Below, piece by piece: positions 44,501 to 53,520 of a DNA stretch of 64,000 nucleotides. The translations under genes and the position numbers were made by a program. Origin of the DNA: Streptomyces dangxiongensis (GTDB lineage: Bacteria > Actinomycetota > Actinomycetes > Streptomycetales > Streptomycetaceae). Every line of letters begins with the position of its first letter. Position 1 is the stretch's first letter. The notes below the pieces were generated by a model. That model was not told the DNA's origin and made no database searches. It saw nothing but the letters and a program-made list of their open reading frames with translations. Where the stretch lies: contig NZ_CP033073.1 in assembly GCF_003675325.1 (NCBI RefSeq), positions 6,510,001 through 6,574,000 of the forward strand, written 5' to 3'.

Positions 44501-44986
44501 GTGAGCGGCAAGGGCGCACCCGAACTGTCCGTACGCAACGTGAGCGACCTGCGGGTCGCCGTCATCGCGGCGCAGTGGCACGAGAAGGTGATGGACGGTC
44601 TGGTGAACGGCGCGCTGCGCGCCCTGCACGACCTGGGCATCGACGAGCCGACCCTGATCCGGGTCCCCGGCAGCTTCGAACTGCCGGTCGCGGCCAAGGT
44701 CCTCGCGGGCCGGGGCTACGACGCCGTGGTCGCCCTCGGCGTCGTCATCCGGGGCGGCACCCCCCACTTCGACTACGTGTGCCAGGGCGTCACCCACGGC
44801 CTCACCCAGGTCTCCGTCGAGACCGGCGTACCCGTCGGCTTCGGCGTGCTCACGTGCGACACCGAGCAGCAGGCCCTGGACCGGGCCGGTATCGAGGGCT
44901 CGAACGAGGACAAGGGGCACGAGGCGGTGACGGCCGCGGTGGCGACGGCGGCCACACTCCGCTCGGTGTCCGAACCCTGGCACTGA
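44501..44986 (+). CDS. ribH: 6,7-dimethyl-8-ribityllumazine synthase
   Basis: A 161-aa subunit of the icosahedral (or pentameric) lumazine synthase. It joins the ribityl diaminouracil and dihydroxybutanone phosphate, the substrate step for RibE. Signatures: [12 protein letters not shown] and [18 protein letters not shown], with the catalytic His near the end of that segment. GTG 44501 follows GAGGAG. No ribD/ribG or pyrimidine phosphatase gene is in the cluster. Confidence 0.97.
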   Translation: MSGKGAPELSVRNVSDLRVAVIAAQWHEKVMDGLVNGALRALHDLGIDEPTLIRVPGSFELPVAAKVLAGRGYDAVVALGVVIRGGTPHFDYVCQGVTHGLTQVSVETGVPVGFGVLTCDTEQQALDRAGIEGSNEDKGHEAVTAAVATAATLRSVSEPWH

Positions 44987-45020
44987 GGCACCACGCGGAC
45001 CACGTAGGGTGGGGGCCACC

Positions 45021-45293
45021 ATGTCCAAGAAGACGTTCGAGCAGCTCTTCACCGAGTTGCAGCACAAGGCCGCCCACGGCGACCCCGCCACCTCCCGCAC
45101 CGCCGAGCTTGTCGGCAAGGGCGTCCATGCCATCGGCAAGAAGGTCGTCGAGGAGGCCGCCGAGGTCTGGATGGCCGCCGAGTACGAGGGCAAGGAGGCA
45201 GCCGCCGAGGAGATCTCGCAGCTGCTGTACCACGTCCAGGTGATGATGGTGGCCCGGGGGATCTCCCTGGACGACGTCTACGCCCACCTCTGA
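45021..45293 (+). CDS. hisE: Phosphoribosyl-ATP pyrophosphatase
   Basis: A 90-aa MazG-related enzyme catalysing the second step of histidine synthesis. Motif [18 protein letters not shown] carries the metal-binding acidic residues. ATG 45021 ([10 protein letters not shown]) is favoured over GTG 45009, which would lie inside the -10-like TAGGGT (45005-45010). The start would be near-leaderless. hisG follows 49 bp downstream; the other his genes are elsewhere. Confidence 0.95.
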   Translation: MSKKTFEQLFTELQHKAAHGDPATSRTAELVGKGVHAIGKKVVEEAAEVWMAAEYEGKEAAAEEISQLLYHVQVMMVARGISLDDVYAHL

Positions 45294-45342
45294 GCCGTAC
45301 CGCACCGCCCCCCGTAGAGAACGAGCAAAGGAAGCCGACCTC

Positions 45343-46191
45343 ATGCTGCGCATCGCCGTCCCCAACAAGGGTTCCCTGTCCGGCCCTGCGGCGGAGATGC
45401 TGCATGAGGCCGGCTACCAGCAGCGCCGCGAGTCCAAGGAACTGCGCATCGTCGACCCGGTGAACGAGGTCGAGTTCTTCTACCTCCGCCCCCGCGACAT
45501 CGCGATCTACGTCTCCTCCGGCCGCCTCGACATCGGCATCACCGGCCGCGACCTGCTGGTCGACTCCGGCGCCGACGCCGAGGAGATCCTCCCGCTGGGC
45601 TTCGCCCGCTCCACCTTCCGCTTCGCCGCCAGGCCCGGCACCGCGGCCGGCATCGACGACCTCAAGGGCCGCACGGTGGCCACCTCCTACGAGGGCATCG
45701 TCGCCCGGCACCTCACCGACAGCGGCATCGACGCCACCGTCGTCCACCTGGACGGCGCTGTCGAGACCGCCGTCGAGCTGGGCGTCGCCGAGGTCATCGC
45801 CGACGTCGTCGAGACCGGCACCAGCCTGCGCAACGCGGGCCTGGAGGTGTTCGGTGAGCCGATCATGAAGTCGGAGGCGATCGTCGTGCGCCGCACCGGC
45901 GCCGACAGCGAGGAACCGAAGGTCCAGCAGTTCCTGCGCCGCCTCCAGGGCGTCCTGGTCGCCCGGACCTACGTGATGATGGACTACGACTGCCGGGTCG
46001 AGCAGTTGGAGAAGGCCGTGGCGCTCACCCCCGGCCTGGAGTCCCCGACCGTCTCCCCGCTGCACAACGAGGGCTGGGTCGCCGTGCGCGCCATGGTCCC
46101 CGCCAAGGAGGCGCAGCGGATCATGGACGACCTCTACGGCATCGGCGCCCGCGCTATCCTGACCACGGCCATTCACGCCTGCCGCCTGTAG
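45343..46191 (+). CDS. hisG: ATP phosphoribosyltransferase (long form)
   Basis: A 282-aa first enzyme of histidine synthesis, of the long (HisG_L) class, with a C-terminal ACT-like regulatory domain (from about residue 210: VEKAVALTPG is near its start) that gives histidine feedback inhibition. The catalytic domain shows IAVPNKGSLSGPAAEML and the PRPP/ATP region around GVAEVIADVVETGTSL. The partner HisZ is not needed. ATG 45343 with AAAGGAAG upstream. Confidence 0.96.
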   Translation: MLRIAVPNKGSLSGPAAEMLHEAGYQQRRESKELRIVDPVNEVEFFYLRPRDIAIYVSSGRLDIGITGRDLLVDSGADAEEILPLGFARSTFRFAARPGTAAGIDDLKGRTVATSYEGIVARHLTDSGIDATVVHLDGAVETAVELGVAEVIADVVETGTSLRNAGLEVFGEPIMKSEAIVVRRTGADSEEPKVQQFLRRLQGVLVARTYVMMDYDCRVEQLEKAVALTPGLESPTVSPLHNEGWVAVRAMVPAKEAQRIMDDLYGIGARAILTTAIHACRL

Positions 46192-46207
46192 GGGTACACG
46201 CACCGAG

Positions 46208-46663
46208 ATGTCCGACCTCCCCGCTCTTCCCGTCACCTTCCGGCCGGGCCACACCCGGGCCATCCTGCTCAGCGCCGGTGTCGCGATCTTCCTGGTGCTC
46301 TCCGGGATCGCGATGCTCCTGGAGCACCTCGGCCCCGGCTCACGGCTCAGCTTCGTCATCACCGGGGCGCTGATCTTCTGGGCCCTGGCCCAGCTCGCCC
46401 GGATCAAGGTCGTCGCCGACGAGTCCGGCGTCACCGTCGTCAACATCGCGAGCAGGCGGCGCCTGGCGTGGGCGGAGATCCTCCGGGTGAACCTCCGCCC
46501 GGGTGATCCCTGGGTGTTCCTCGATCTCAGCGACGGCACCAGCCTGCCCGCGCTCGGCATCCAGCCGGGCATCGCCCGGCAGCGGGCCATCGCCGACGCG
46601 CGCACCCTCCGTGACCTGGCCGAGGCCCGCGCCACGGCCCGCGCGGCGGAGGGCCAGGGCTGA
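46208..46663 (+). CDS. Membrane PH-like domain protein
   Basis: A 151-aa protein with two hydrophobic segments (ILLSAGVAIFLVLSGIAML and LSFVITGALIFWALAQ, about residues 20-66) followed by a bacterial PH-like domain of 75 residues (IKVVADESGVTVVN, RRRLAWAEILRVNL). Function unknown. ATG 46208 is 16 bp after hisG, so it is probably co-transcribed with hisEG. Confidence 0.82.
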   Translation: MSDLPALPVTFRPGHTRAILLSAGVAIFLVLSGIAMLLEHLGPGSRLSFVITGALIFWALAQLARIKVVADESGVTVVNIASRRRLAWAEILRVNLRPGDPWVFLDLSDGTSLPALGIQPGIARQRAIADARTLRDLAEARATARAAEGQG

Positions 46664-46888
46664 CTCGGGGCGGGATCAGGGTCCGCTCCGGGGCGTCCGC
46701 TCTGCCGCACCCGCCCATATCTTGATTAATCTGGTGACGGAGGCCTTTCCCCCGTGCCTCCGCCCCTGCGCGCCGCCCGGCACCCAGGGGTTCCTGCTAC
46801 CCGAGGAGTGACTCCCTCCAGCGATGGACGGATCGTCCTGTAGTACCTGCGCCGCCCCGACCCGACACAGCGGGAAGGCGGTGGCAGC
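46664..46888. other. Promoter region of the CNNM pair
   Basis: 225 bp without a gene. The short AT-rich stretch ATATCTTGATTAATCTGG includes GATTAATC (46724-46731), a perfect palindrome unusual for this GC content. It may be part of a promoter or operator for the following gene; no clear -35 was found. Confidence 0.5.
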
Positions 46889-48223
46889 GTGACCATCCCC
46901 CTGCTGCTCCTCGGAGCGGCGTTCCTGCTGATTCTGGCCAACGGCTTCTTCGTGGCGGCCGAGTTCGGTCTGGTGACCGTCGAGCGCCCGGAAGCCGAGA
47001 AGGCCGCCGCCGACGGTGACAGACGCGCGCGTACGGTCGTGGAGTCGCTGAAGGAACTGTCCTTCCAGCTCTCCGGCACCCAGCTCGGCATCACCATCAC
47101 CTCCCTGGTCGTCGGCATGCTCGCCGAACCGGCCCTGGCCGAGCTGCTGCACGGCCCGTTCGCCGCGATCGGCATCCCCGGGGGCGCCGTCTCCGGTGTC
47201 GCCGTGGTCGTCGGCATGCTGCTGGCCTCGGCGATCCAGATGGTGATCGGCGAACTCGTGCCCAAGAACTGGGCCGTGTCCCGGCCGTTGCAGGTGGCCC
47301 GGTTCGTCGCCGGCCCCCAGCACCGCTTCGCCCTCCTGTTCCGCCCGGTGATCTCCGCGCTGAACACGGTCGCCAACCGGCTGGTCCGCGCCCTCGGCGT
47401 CGAACCCGCCGACGAGCTGGCCTCCGCCCGCACCCCCGGGGAACTCGTCTCCCTGGCCCGGCACTCGGCGAGGGCCGGTGCCCTGGAGCAGGACACGGCC
47501 GACCTGTTCGTGCGCACCCTGTCCCTGGGCGAGCTGACCGCGCAGCACGTCATGACCCCCCGCGTGCGGGTCAGCGCCCTCCAGGACTCGGCGACCGCCG
47601 AGGACGTCGTCAACCTGACCCGCGCCACCGGCCTGTCCCGCTTCCCCGTCTACCGGGAGAAGATCGACGAGGTCGTCGGCATGGCCCACCTCAAGGACGC
47701 CCTCGCGGTCCCGGTGGCCGACCGCCTGCGCACCCCGGTCGGCCGCATCGCCCGCAAGGCGCTCCTCGTACCCGAGACCCTGCCCGTCCAGCCCCTCCTC
47801 GCCCGTCTGCGCAGCGAGCAGCCCATCGCCGTCGTGGTCGACGAGTACGGCGGCACCGCCGGCGTGGTCACGCTGGAGGACATCGTCGAGGAACTGGTCG
47901 GCGAGGTCCGCGACGAGCACGACGGCCAGGACGTGCCCGAGCTGGCCCCCGCCCCGCCCGAGGACGGCAGGGCGGCCTGGGACGTCGACGGCAGCTGCCG
48001 GGTCGACATGCTCCAGCGCATAGGCCTGGAGGTGCCCGAGGGGCCGTACGAGACCGTCGCCGGTCTGGTGGCCGACCTGCTCGGCCGGATCCCGGCCCCC
48101 GGTGACCGGGCCGAACTGCCCGGCTGGCGGCTCGCCGTCCGCCAGGTCGGCCACTACCGCGCCGAACGGGTCCGGGTGGTCAGGACGGCCCCGACGGTCA
48201 ACGTGATGGAGGCCGCCCGATGA
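46889..48223 (+). CDS. CNNM/CorC-type membrane protein with CBS and CorC_HlyC domains
   Basis: A 444-aa protein in three parts: a DUF21 (CNNM) membrane domain with four hydrophobic segments (to about 190), a CBS pair (about 210-330; VMTPRVRVSAL, IAVVVDEYGGTAGVVTLEDI) and a CorC_HlyC domain (350-435). The family moves or controls divalent metal ions such as Mg2+. GTG 46889. Its stop overlaps a paralogous gene by ATGA. Confidence 0.9.
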   Translation: MTIPLLLLGAAFLLILANGFFVAAEFGLVTVERPEAEKAAADGDRRARTVVESLKELSFQLSGTQLGITITSLVVGMLAEPALAELLHGPFAAIGIPGGAVSGVAVVVGMLLASAIQMVIGELVPKNWAVSRPLQVARFVAGPQHRFALLFRPVISALNTVANRLVRALGVEPADELASARTPGELVSLARHSARAGALEQDTADLFVRTLSLGELTAQHVMTPRVRVSALQDSATAEDVVNLTRATGLSRFPVYREKIDEVVGMAHLKDALAVPVADRLRTPVGRIARKALLVPETLPVQPLLARLRSEQPIAVVVDEYGGTAGVVTLEDIVEELVGEVRDEHDGQDVPELAPAPPEDGRAAWDVDGSCRVDMLQRIGLEVPEGPYETVAGLVADLLGRIPAPGDRAELPGWRLAVRQVGHYRAERVRVVRTAPTVNVMEAAR

Positions 48224-49308
48224 GCGTCCTGCAACTGGTCTTCGCCGCGCTGCTCGTGCTCGCCAACGGCTTCTTCGTCGGCGCCGAGTTCGCGCTCATC
48301 TCCGTCCGCCGCAGCCAGATCGAGCCGCTCGGCACGGCCCGCGCCCGCCAGGTGCTGTACGGCCTGGAGCGGCTGCCCCAGATGATGGCCGCCGCCCAGT
48401 TCGGCATCACCGTCTGCTCCCTGACGCTCGGCGCGGTCGCCGAGCCCACGGTGGCGCACCTGCTGGAACCGCTGTTCGAGGGGATCCACCTCCCCGACGG
48501 AGTGATCCACCCCCTCGGCTACGTCATCGCCCTGGCCGCCGTGGTCTTCTTCCACCTGGTCATCGGCGAGATGGTGCCGAAGAACCTCGCGATGGCCGCG
48601 CCCGAGAAGGCGGCCCTCTGGCTCAGCCCGGGCCTGGTCTACTTCGCCCGCCTCTGCCGGCCGATCACCGTGGCCCTCGGCGCCTGCGCGCGGGGCATCC
48701 TGCGGCTGTTCCGGGTCGAGCCCAGGGACGAGGTCGAGGCGGTCGTCACCACCGAGCAGCTCAACCGCCTGCTGGAGGACTCGGGCCAGGCGGGTCTCCT
48801 CGACCCCGAGGAGCAGGAGCGCCTGGAGGACGCCCTGGAGCTGGGCTCGCGCCCGGTGACGGACGTCTTGCTGCGCCGCGAGTCGCTGGTCACGGTGACC
48901 CCGGCGGTCACCCCGGGCCAGATCGTGGAGCTGACCGCCCGCACGGGCTACTCCCGCTTCCCGGTCGCGGCGGCCGAGAAGGGCCCCTTCATGGGCTATG
49001 TGCACGTCAAGGACGTGCTCGACCTGGAGGACTCGGACCGGGCGGTCCCGCAGCACGTCTGGCGCCCGATGGCCACGCTCCGCGCCGAGCTGCCGCTCGA
49101 CGACGCCCTCACGGTGATGCGCCGGGCGGCCACGCATCTGGCCCAGGTGGCGGACGCCACCGGCAAGGTGCTGGGCCTGGTCGCCCTGGAGGACGCACTG
49201 GAGCTGCTGGTGGGCGAGGTCAGGGACCCGGCGCACCGGGAGCCGGCCGGTGTGCGGCTGACCGAACCCAGGGTGAGCGGAGAACCGGAGGGGGTGCTGA
49301 CGACGTAG
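48220..49308 (+). CDS. CNNM-type membrane protein lacking CorC_HlyC domain
   Basis: A 362-aa paralogue of the previous gene: DUF21 membrane domain (LVFAALLVLANGFFVGAEFA; GEMVPKNLAMAAP) and a CBS pair (from about 200; VTDVLLRRESLVTV, GLVALEDALELLVGEV). The protein ends just after the CBS pair, so the CorC domain is missing. ATG 48220 overlaps the stop of the first protein by 4 bp. The two may form a hetero-oligomer. Confidence 0.9.
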   Translation: MSVLQLVFAALLVLANGFFVGAEFALISVRRSQIEPLGTARARQVLYGLERLPQMMAAAQFGITVCSLTLGAVAEPTVAHLLEPLFEGIHLPDGVIHPLGYVIALAAVVFFHLVIGEMVPKNLAMAAPEKAALWLSPGLVYFARLCRPITVALGACARGILRLFRVEPRDEVEAVVTTEQLNRLLEDSGQAGLLDPEEQERLEDALELGSRPVTDVLLRRESLVTVTPAVTPGQIVELTARTGYSRFPVAAAEKGPFMGYVHVKDVLDLEDSDRAVPQHVWRPMATLRAELPLDDALTVMRRAATHLAQVADATGKVLGLVALEDALELLVGEVRDPAHREPAGVRLTEPRVSGEPEGVLTT

Positions 49309-49370
49309 GCCGTCGTCGTGCGCGGGCGCGCGGGGGCTGATCACACGGCTCCCGGCGCCCCCGGAAGGGC

Positions 49371-51236
49371 CTACGGGGCCGACGGGTCCTGCGGCCCCCG
49401 CCCCGACAGCACCTCTCCGTACGCCTGCATCAGATCGGGCAGCCGCAGCGTCGCCAGGTCCTGGCGGGACAGGTCACCCGGGCAGACGGACAGCCGCAGG
49501 TCCCGGTACGCGCAGCTCTTCTCGTACAGCGTCCGCAGGAAGCGGCCGTTGCCCAGCTCGTCGATCCACCCCTGGCCGACCACGTGCCCGGCGACGGACC
49601 GCAGCTCCTCCAGCGCCTCCTCGTCCCACCGGTCCCCGTTCTCCGCCGCCAGCACCTTGCCGATCTCGGTGAGTTCCTGCGGCCGGTAGGAGGGGAAGTC
49701 CACCCGGGTGGTGAAGCGGGAGGAGAGCCCGGGGTTGGCGGCGAGCAGCCGGTCCATGCCCTCCGGATAGCCGGCCAGGATCACCACCAGGTGGTCCCGG
49801 TTGTCCTCGGCCCGCTTCAGCAGCACCTGGAGCGCCTCGTCGCCGTACGCGTCCCCCTTGCCGTAGCCCGAGTTGGACAGCGAGTACGCCTCGTCCACGA
49901 ACAGCACCCCGCCGATCGCGGAGTCGATCAGCTCGTTGGCCTTCACGGCCGTCTGCCCGAGGTACTCACCGACCAGGTCGGCCCGCTGGGCCTCCACCAG
50001 GTGGTCGCCGCCGAGCAGGCCCAGCGCGTAGAAGACCCGGCCCAGGATGCGCGCGACGGTGGTCTTGCCCGTACCGGACGGGCCGGAGAAGACGAAGTGC
50101 CGTTTCGGCGGCTGCACCGGCAGTCCCTGCCCAGCCCGCAGCCGGGCCATGTTCAGTTGCGCCGACAACGCCTTGACCTGGCGCTTCACCGGTTCGAGCC
50201 CGACCATGCGCTCCAGTTCGGCGAGCGCCTCCTCCAGTAACGCGGGGTCGGTCGGACCGGCCGGGACCGGCGAGGCGGACACCCCGCTCTTCACCCGCAC
50301 GGAGGGGTCGGCCACCGACGGCAGCGGCCCGGTCGGCAGGTCGGGCTCCGGCAGCCGCAGGTCCCGGCCCTCCGTGCCGAACAGCGGGTCGAGGCCGTCC
50401 GGTCCGTCCACCGTGTCCAGTCCCGCGCCGGTCAGCGTGATCGCGGCGAGGTCGGACGTGTCGTCGTACCCGTCGCCCTCGGCGATCGCGGCGAGCCGGG
50501 CGGAGGTGTCCATGAAGGCGGGGTCGGCCCGGTGCACCGCCCGGTACAGGGGGAGCGCGGCGGCGCTGCGGCCGGTGCCCTCGTGGGCGCGCGCCAGCCA
50601 GTACCGCAGCTCCTTGCGCTGCGGCTGTTCGCTGCGGCAGCGCATCAGCGCCGCCGACAGCAGCGGTTCCGCGTGGCCGTACATCTCCAGCCGGACCCGG
50701 GCCATGCCGCCGAACAGGCCGGCCTCGATGCCGAGCAGGGCGTCGTCCAGCAGCGGGTCGGTGTGCCGTATGAGCTGCTCCCAGTCCTTGACCAGATAGG
50801 CGCGGCAGGCGTGCAGGAAGCGGACCTGGGCGTCGGTGTCGACCGGGGGCAGTCCGGCGAGGGCCCGGTCCAGCTCGGGCACGTGCCGTCCGTCCAGCCA
50901 GTGGGAGGCGTGCGCCAGCAGCAGATCGCGCGGGCTCTCCAGCACCGGCTGCACCCACCAGCCCAGCCAGTACCAGGAGTTGAGGGCCCGGTGGTGCCGG
51001 GTGCGCTGTTCCCCGAAACGCTCGCGGTGCCGGAACATGCGCAGCAGCGCGGTCGTCGTGTCGACCCGGAGCGCGTGCAGCCCCAGCCAGGCGTCGGCCA
51101 TGCCCGGGTCCATCCGCACCGCGGCGCGGAACTCCTCCTCGGCCTGCGGATAGGCGCCCATCGTGTAGGCGTCCACGCCCCGCAGCCAGGCCAGGTCGGC
51201 CGGGGCCTCGGGGCCCCGCGTGCCGAAGTCCATCAC
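49371..51236 (-). CDS. EccA/CbbX-like AAA ATPase with N-terminal TPR-like domain
   Basis: A 621-aa protein. The N-terminal 260 residues are helical repeat in character (AYPQAEEEFRAAVRMDPGMADAW is TPR-like). A linker rich in Pro/Asp precedes a C-terminal AAA+ domain with Walker A GPSGTGKTT (about residues 380-388) and Walker B VLFVDEAYSL. This layout is that of EccA, the chaperone-type ATPase of type VII (ESX) secretion, and of SpoVK/CbbX proteins. No other ESX gene (eccB-E, WXG100) is nearby, so its partner is unknown. The start is GTG 51236 or the immediately following ATG 51233; GGGGGGA lies upstream. Confidence 0.88.
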   Translation of the reverse strand: MMDFGTRGPEAPADLAWLRGVDAYTMGAYPQAEEEFRAAVRMDPGMADAWLGLHALRVDTTTALLRMFRHRERFGEQRTRHHRALNSWYWLGWWVQPVLESPRDLLLAHASHWLDGRHVPELDRALAGLPPVDTDAQVRFLHACRAYLVKDWEQLIRHTDPLLDDALLGIEAGLFGGMARVRLEMYGHAEPLLSAALMRCRSEQPQRKELRYWLARAHEGTGRSAAALPLYRAVHRADPAFMDTSARLAAIAEGDGYDDTSDLAAITLTGAGLDTVDGPDGLDPLFGTEGRDLRLPEPDLPTGPLPSVADPSVRVKSGVSASPVPAGPTDPALLEEALAELERMVGLEPVKRQVKALSAQLNMARLRAGQGLPVQPPKRHFVFSGPSGTGKTTVARILGRVFYALGLLGGDHLVEAQRADLVGEYLGQTAVKANELIDSAIGGVLFVDEAYSLSNSGYGKGDAYGDEALQVLLKRAEDNRDHLVVILAGYPEGMDRLLAANPGLSSRFTTRVDFPSYRPQELTEIGKVLAAENGDRWDEEALEELRSVAGHVVGQGWIDELGNGRFLRTLYEKSCAYRDLRLSVCPGDLSRQDLATLRLPDLMQAYGEVLSGRGPQDPSAP

Positions 51237-51510
51237 GTCCCCCCACAGACCGTGCCCCCGTGGTTCACCACCGGGCAGTCGCCCGACGGCCGCCGCGGTC
51301 GAACCGCCGGGCCGCGGACCGGAGTTGCAGGTGCGCCAGACAGACGCGAAGGTCGCACCGAAGGCATCGTACCCGCGTGGCGACCGCGCGCCGTAGGGTG
51401 CCGCACCAGGCGTTCCACGAGGTGGGGGCAGACGGGGCGCACACGGCTTCGTGACCCAGGGTGAGCGGATCGGTGCGCGCGGCGGCCGAAGGGCCGCCCG
51501 CGGGCAGAAC

Positions 51511-51546
51511 GAAGCCCCCGGTCACGGGGGAACAACCGGGGGCTTC
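51511..51546 (-). terminator. Terminator/attenuator hairpin
   Basis: A perfect 12-bp stem (51511-51522 and 51535-51546) with a 12-nt loop. On the minus strand CGTTCTG follows. It lies about 30 nt downstream of a good minus-strand promoter and far upstream of the ATPase gene, so it may end a short RNA or attenuate the ATPase message. Confidence 0.75.
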
Positions 51547-51584
51547 GGGTCGGTGGGCGGCTCCCGAAAGGCCGCACATCCAGA

Positions 51585-51613
51585 ACGTAAGACCTGTACG
51601 GCCCGCTGGTCAA
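51585..51613 (-). promoter_or_regulatory. Minus-strand promoter, TTGACC-N17-TTACGT
   Basis: -35 TTGACC (51613-51608) and -10 TTACGT (51590-51585), spacing 17 bp. The start is near 51578, just upstream of the hairpin at 51511-51546. Confidence 0.65.
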
Positions 51614-51662
51614 GCAGTGTTGGGGCACTCGCGGGAGTTGTCCGGCCGCACCCTTCACCACT

Positions 51663-52352
51663 TCACCACATCGCAGACGGCCCTTCACGTTCAGTGACAT
51701 TTCGGTCCGTCGCGGGGGCCGCGCCGGGCCCCGGCAGCACCTCGTACCCCTCCTGATCCCGCAGCACCAGCAGATCGGCATGGGGGCGTGAGGGGTCGGC
51801 GGCGAAGTGCGCGCGCTCCGCGGCGACCCAGCCGTCCCAGAACTCCCGCTGCTCCGGCCCGTCCCGCAGCCGGCCGCGCCGCCAGGCCTCCGTCGGGGGC
51901 AGCTCCATCCACAGCAGCCGCGCCAGGTGCGGGCGCAGCGCCCGGCGGCCCGCGCCGACGCCCTCCACGAGGACCACGGGCGCGGGCGGCAGCGGGCACG
52001 GGGCGCCGAAGACGCGGGCTCGCCAGTCGTAGGGCGTGTAGGACGCGCTCTCGCCGCGGCCGAGGGGCTCGATCACCTGGGCCGTGAGCCGGCCCGTCCA
52101 GGCGAAGAGCCGCTCGTGGCTGGCGATGTCGTCGAGGTGGAACACCGGAGCCCCGCCCAGCGCGTGGGCCAGCCGCGCGGCGAAGGTGGACTTGCCCGAG
52201 CCGGCGTGACCGTCGACGCCGATCAGCCGGACCGGTCCGAGGGACGGAGGGAGCCCGCGCAGCCGGGCGGCGAGGTCGTGAATGGCGTTTCCCGGTGTGT
52301 GGTGCGGTGCGGGATGTTTTCCGCGAACCAGTGTAGTCGCGTCTTGAACCAT
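51663..52352 (-). CDS. Uridine kinase-like P-loop protein
   Basis: A 229-aa kinase-fold protein. Walker A GVDGHAGSGKSTFAARLAHA is near residue 40, followed by FHLDDIASHERLFAWTG (DD motif of uridine/phosphoribulokinase-like enzymes) and VVLVEGVGAGRRALRPHLA. It may phosphorylate a nucleoside or another small molecule; it is shorter and less typical than Udk. ATG 52352 is provisional: the first 25 codons have poor bias, so translation could begin later. It is upstream of the ATPase gene on the same strand but separated by a promoter and terminator. Confidence 0.8.
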   Translation of the reverse strand: MVQDATTLVRGKHPAPHHTPGNAIHDLAARLRGLPPSLGPVRLIGVDGHAGSGKSTFAARLAHALGGAPVFHLDDIASHERLFAWTGRLTAQVIEPLGRGESASYTPYDWRARVFGAPCPLPPAPVVLVEGVGAGRRALRPHLARLLWMELPPTEAWRRGRLRDGPEQREFWDGWVAAERAHFAADPSRPHADLLVLRDQEGYEVLPGPGAAPATDRNVTEREGPSAMW

Positions 52353-52497
52353 CGGCTGCCGGCCAGTCAAAGGCGCCGATAAACGTCCCGAATCCCTTGA
52401 CCGATATGTCGAATTCGGCGTTCCGAGTGTGCCCGACGCTGAGTAAGGTGCCTCCTGCGCAACGTGATGCGACCGTACGGGGATCGGCAGGGGGGAC

Positions 52498-53454
52498 ATG
52501 GCGGCGGAGTTATTCGAGGGGCACTATGTATGGCATCCGGCGGCCGACGACCGGGTCCTGGCGAGCGTATGCGTCGATGTGCGCGCCGGACGTTATCGAT
52601 ACGCGCACGAGGCCCTCGCCGAGACGCGTTCCGACTCCGCCCTGCGGGCCCACCGCTCGCTGGTGCTCGCCTCCGAGGCGGCCGGCACCGACCTGGTCGA
52701 GCGCTGGCTCGCCGAGGAGCCGACGCCCGAGGCGTCGCTGATGTGGGCCCGGGTGGCGGTGCAGCGCGCGCTGCGGGCCGCCGACGCGCGGGACGATCGC
52801 GCCGAGCGGCTGGAACGCATCGCGCTGACGGCCTGCGACCGGGCCGCCGCCGAAGCACCCCGGGACCCCACCCCCTGGGTCGCCAGGCTCTCCATGGCCC
52901 GGCTGCACCGGCTGCGCGACCCGGCCCCGCAGGGCCTGCTCACCGCACCGCCCGGCCCCTGGCGGCTGTTCGCGCACATCCTGTCCCTCGACCCCTGGCA
53001 CCGCGAGGCGCACCACCGCTTCCTGTCCTTCTTCTTCACGCGCCACGGCGGCTCGGTCAACGCGGCCTGGGACGTGGCCGCCTTCCTCAGTCAGCGGGCG
53101 CCCGCCGACTCCGCGCTCCGGCTGCTGCCCCTGGTGGCCCTCGTGGAGAGCTACAACCCCACCCGGCTCCTCGCCGACCGGATCTGGGAGGAGCCCCAGT
53201 GGCGCTCCACCGCACTCGCGGTCTACCGGAACTGGCTGCCCACGCTGGCCGGTTACCCCTTCACCCCGGTGCTGGACCTCGCCTACCTCGCGCACGCGCT
53301 GGTGATGGCCCAGTGCGAGTTCGAGGCCCGGGCGGTGTTCACGGCGATGGGTCCGTACGCCTCACGCATGCCCTGGAGCGCCTTCGGTGACCCCGCCGAG
53401 CAGCTCTCCCGGGCCCGGCGCGCCTGCGGCCTGCCCGTCCCGGCACCCGCCTGA
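52498..53454 (+). CDS. Hypothetical protein with helical-repeat character
   Basis: A 318-aa soluble protein. No motif is recognised; the Ala/Arg/Leu-rich helices (RAHRSLVLASEAAGTDLVERWL; DPWHREAHHRFLSFFFTRHG) suggest TPR-like or alpha-alpha superhelical structure. ATG 52498 follows CAGGGGGGA. The gene begins with unusually A/T-tolerant codons for about 40 codons, then becomes normal. A permease gene starts 66 bp downstream on the same strand. Confidence 0.8.
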   Translation: MAAELFEGHYVWHPAADDRVLASVCVDVRAGRYRYAHEALAETRSDSALRAHRSLVLASEAAGTDLVERWLAEEPTPEASLMWARVAVQRALRAADARDDRAERLERIALTACDRAAAEAPRDPTPWVARLSMARLHRLRDPAPQGLLTAPPGPWRLFAHILSLDPWHREAHHRFLSFFFTRHGGSVNAAWDVAAFLSQRAPADSALRLLPLVALVESYNPTRLLADRIWEEPQWRSTALAVYRNWLPTLAGYPFTPVLDLAYLAHALVMAQCEFEARAVFTAMGPYASRMPWSAFGDPAEQLSRARRACGLPVPAPA

Positions 53455-53520
53455 CCCGGCTCGCCCGCCCTGCTTCCGTCCCCTTGCCCTCCTGCCCCGT
53501 CGAGAGAGAAAGGCCGATCT

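Larger units (their letters stand above)
51237..51662. other. 426-bp intergenic region between minus-strand genes
   Basis: It holds the promoter (51585-51613) and hairpin (51511-51546) annotated separately. The rest, up to the ATPase start, has an open frame of 104 codons starting at ATG 51579, but its codon bias is weaker than the neighbouring genes. Confidence 0.6.

Noticed and set aside
51265..51579. 104-codon minus-strand frame with a leaderless-like ATG
   Set aside because: It runs through the terminator hairpin and its third-position bias is lower than in real genes. Kept only as a caveat to the small-RNA idea.
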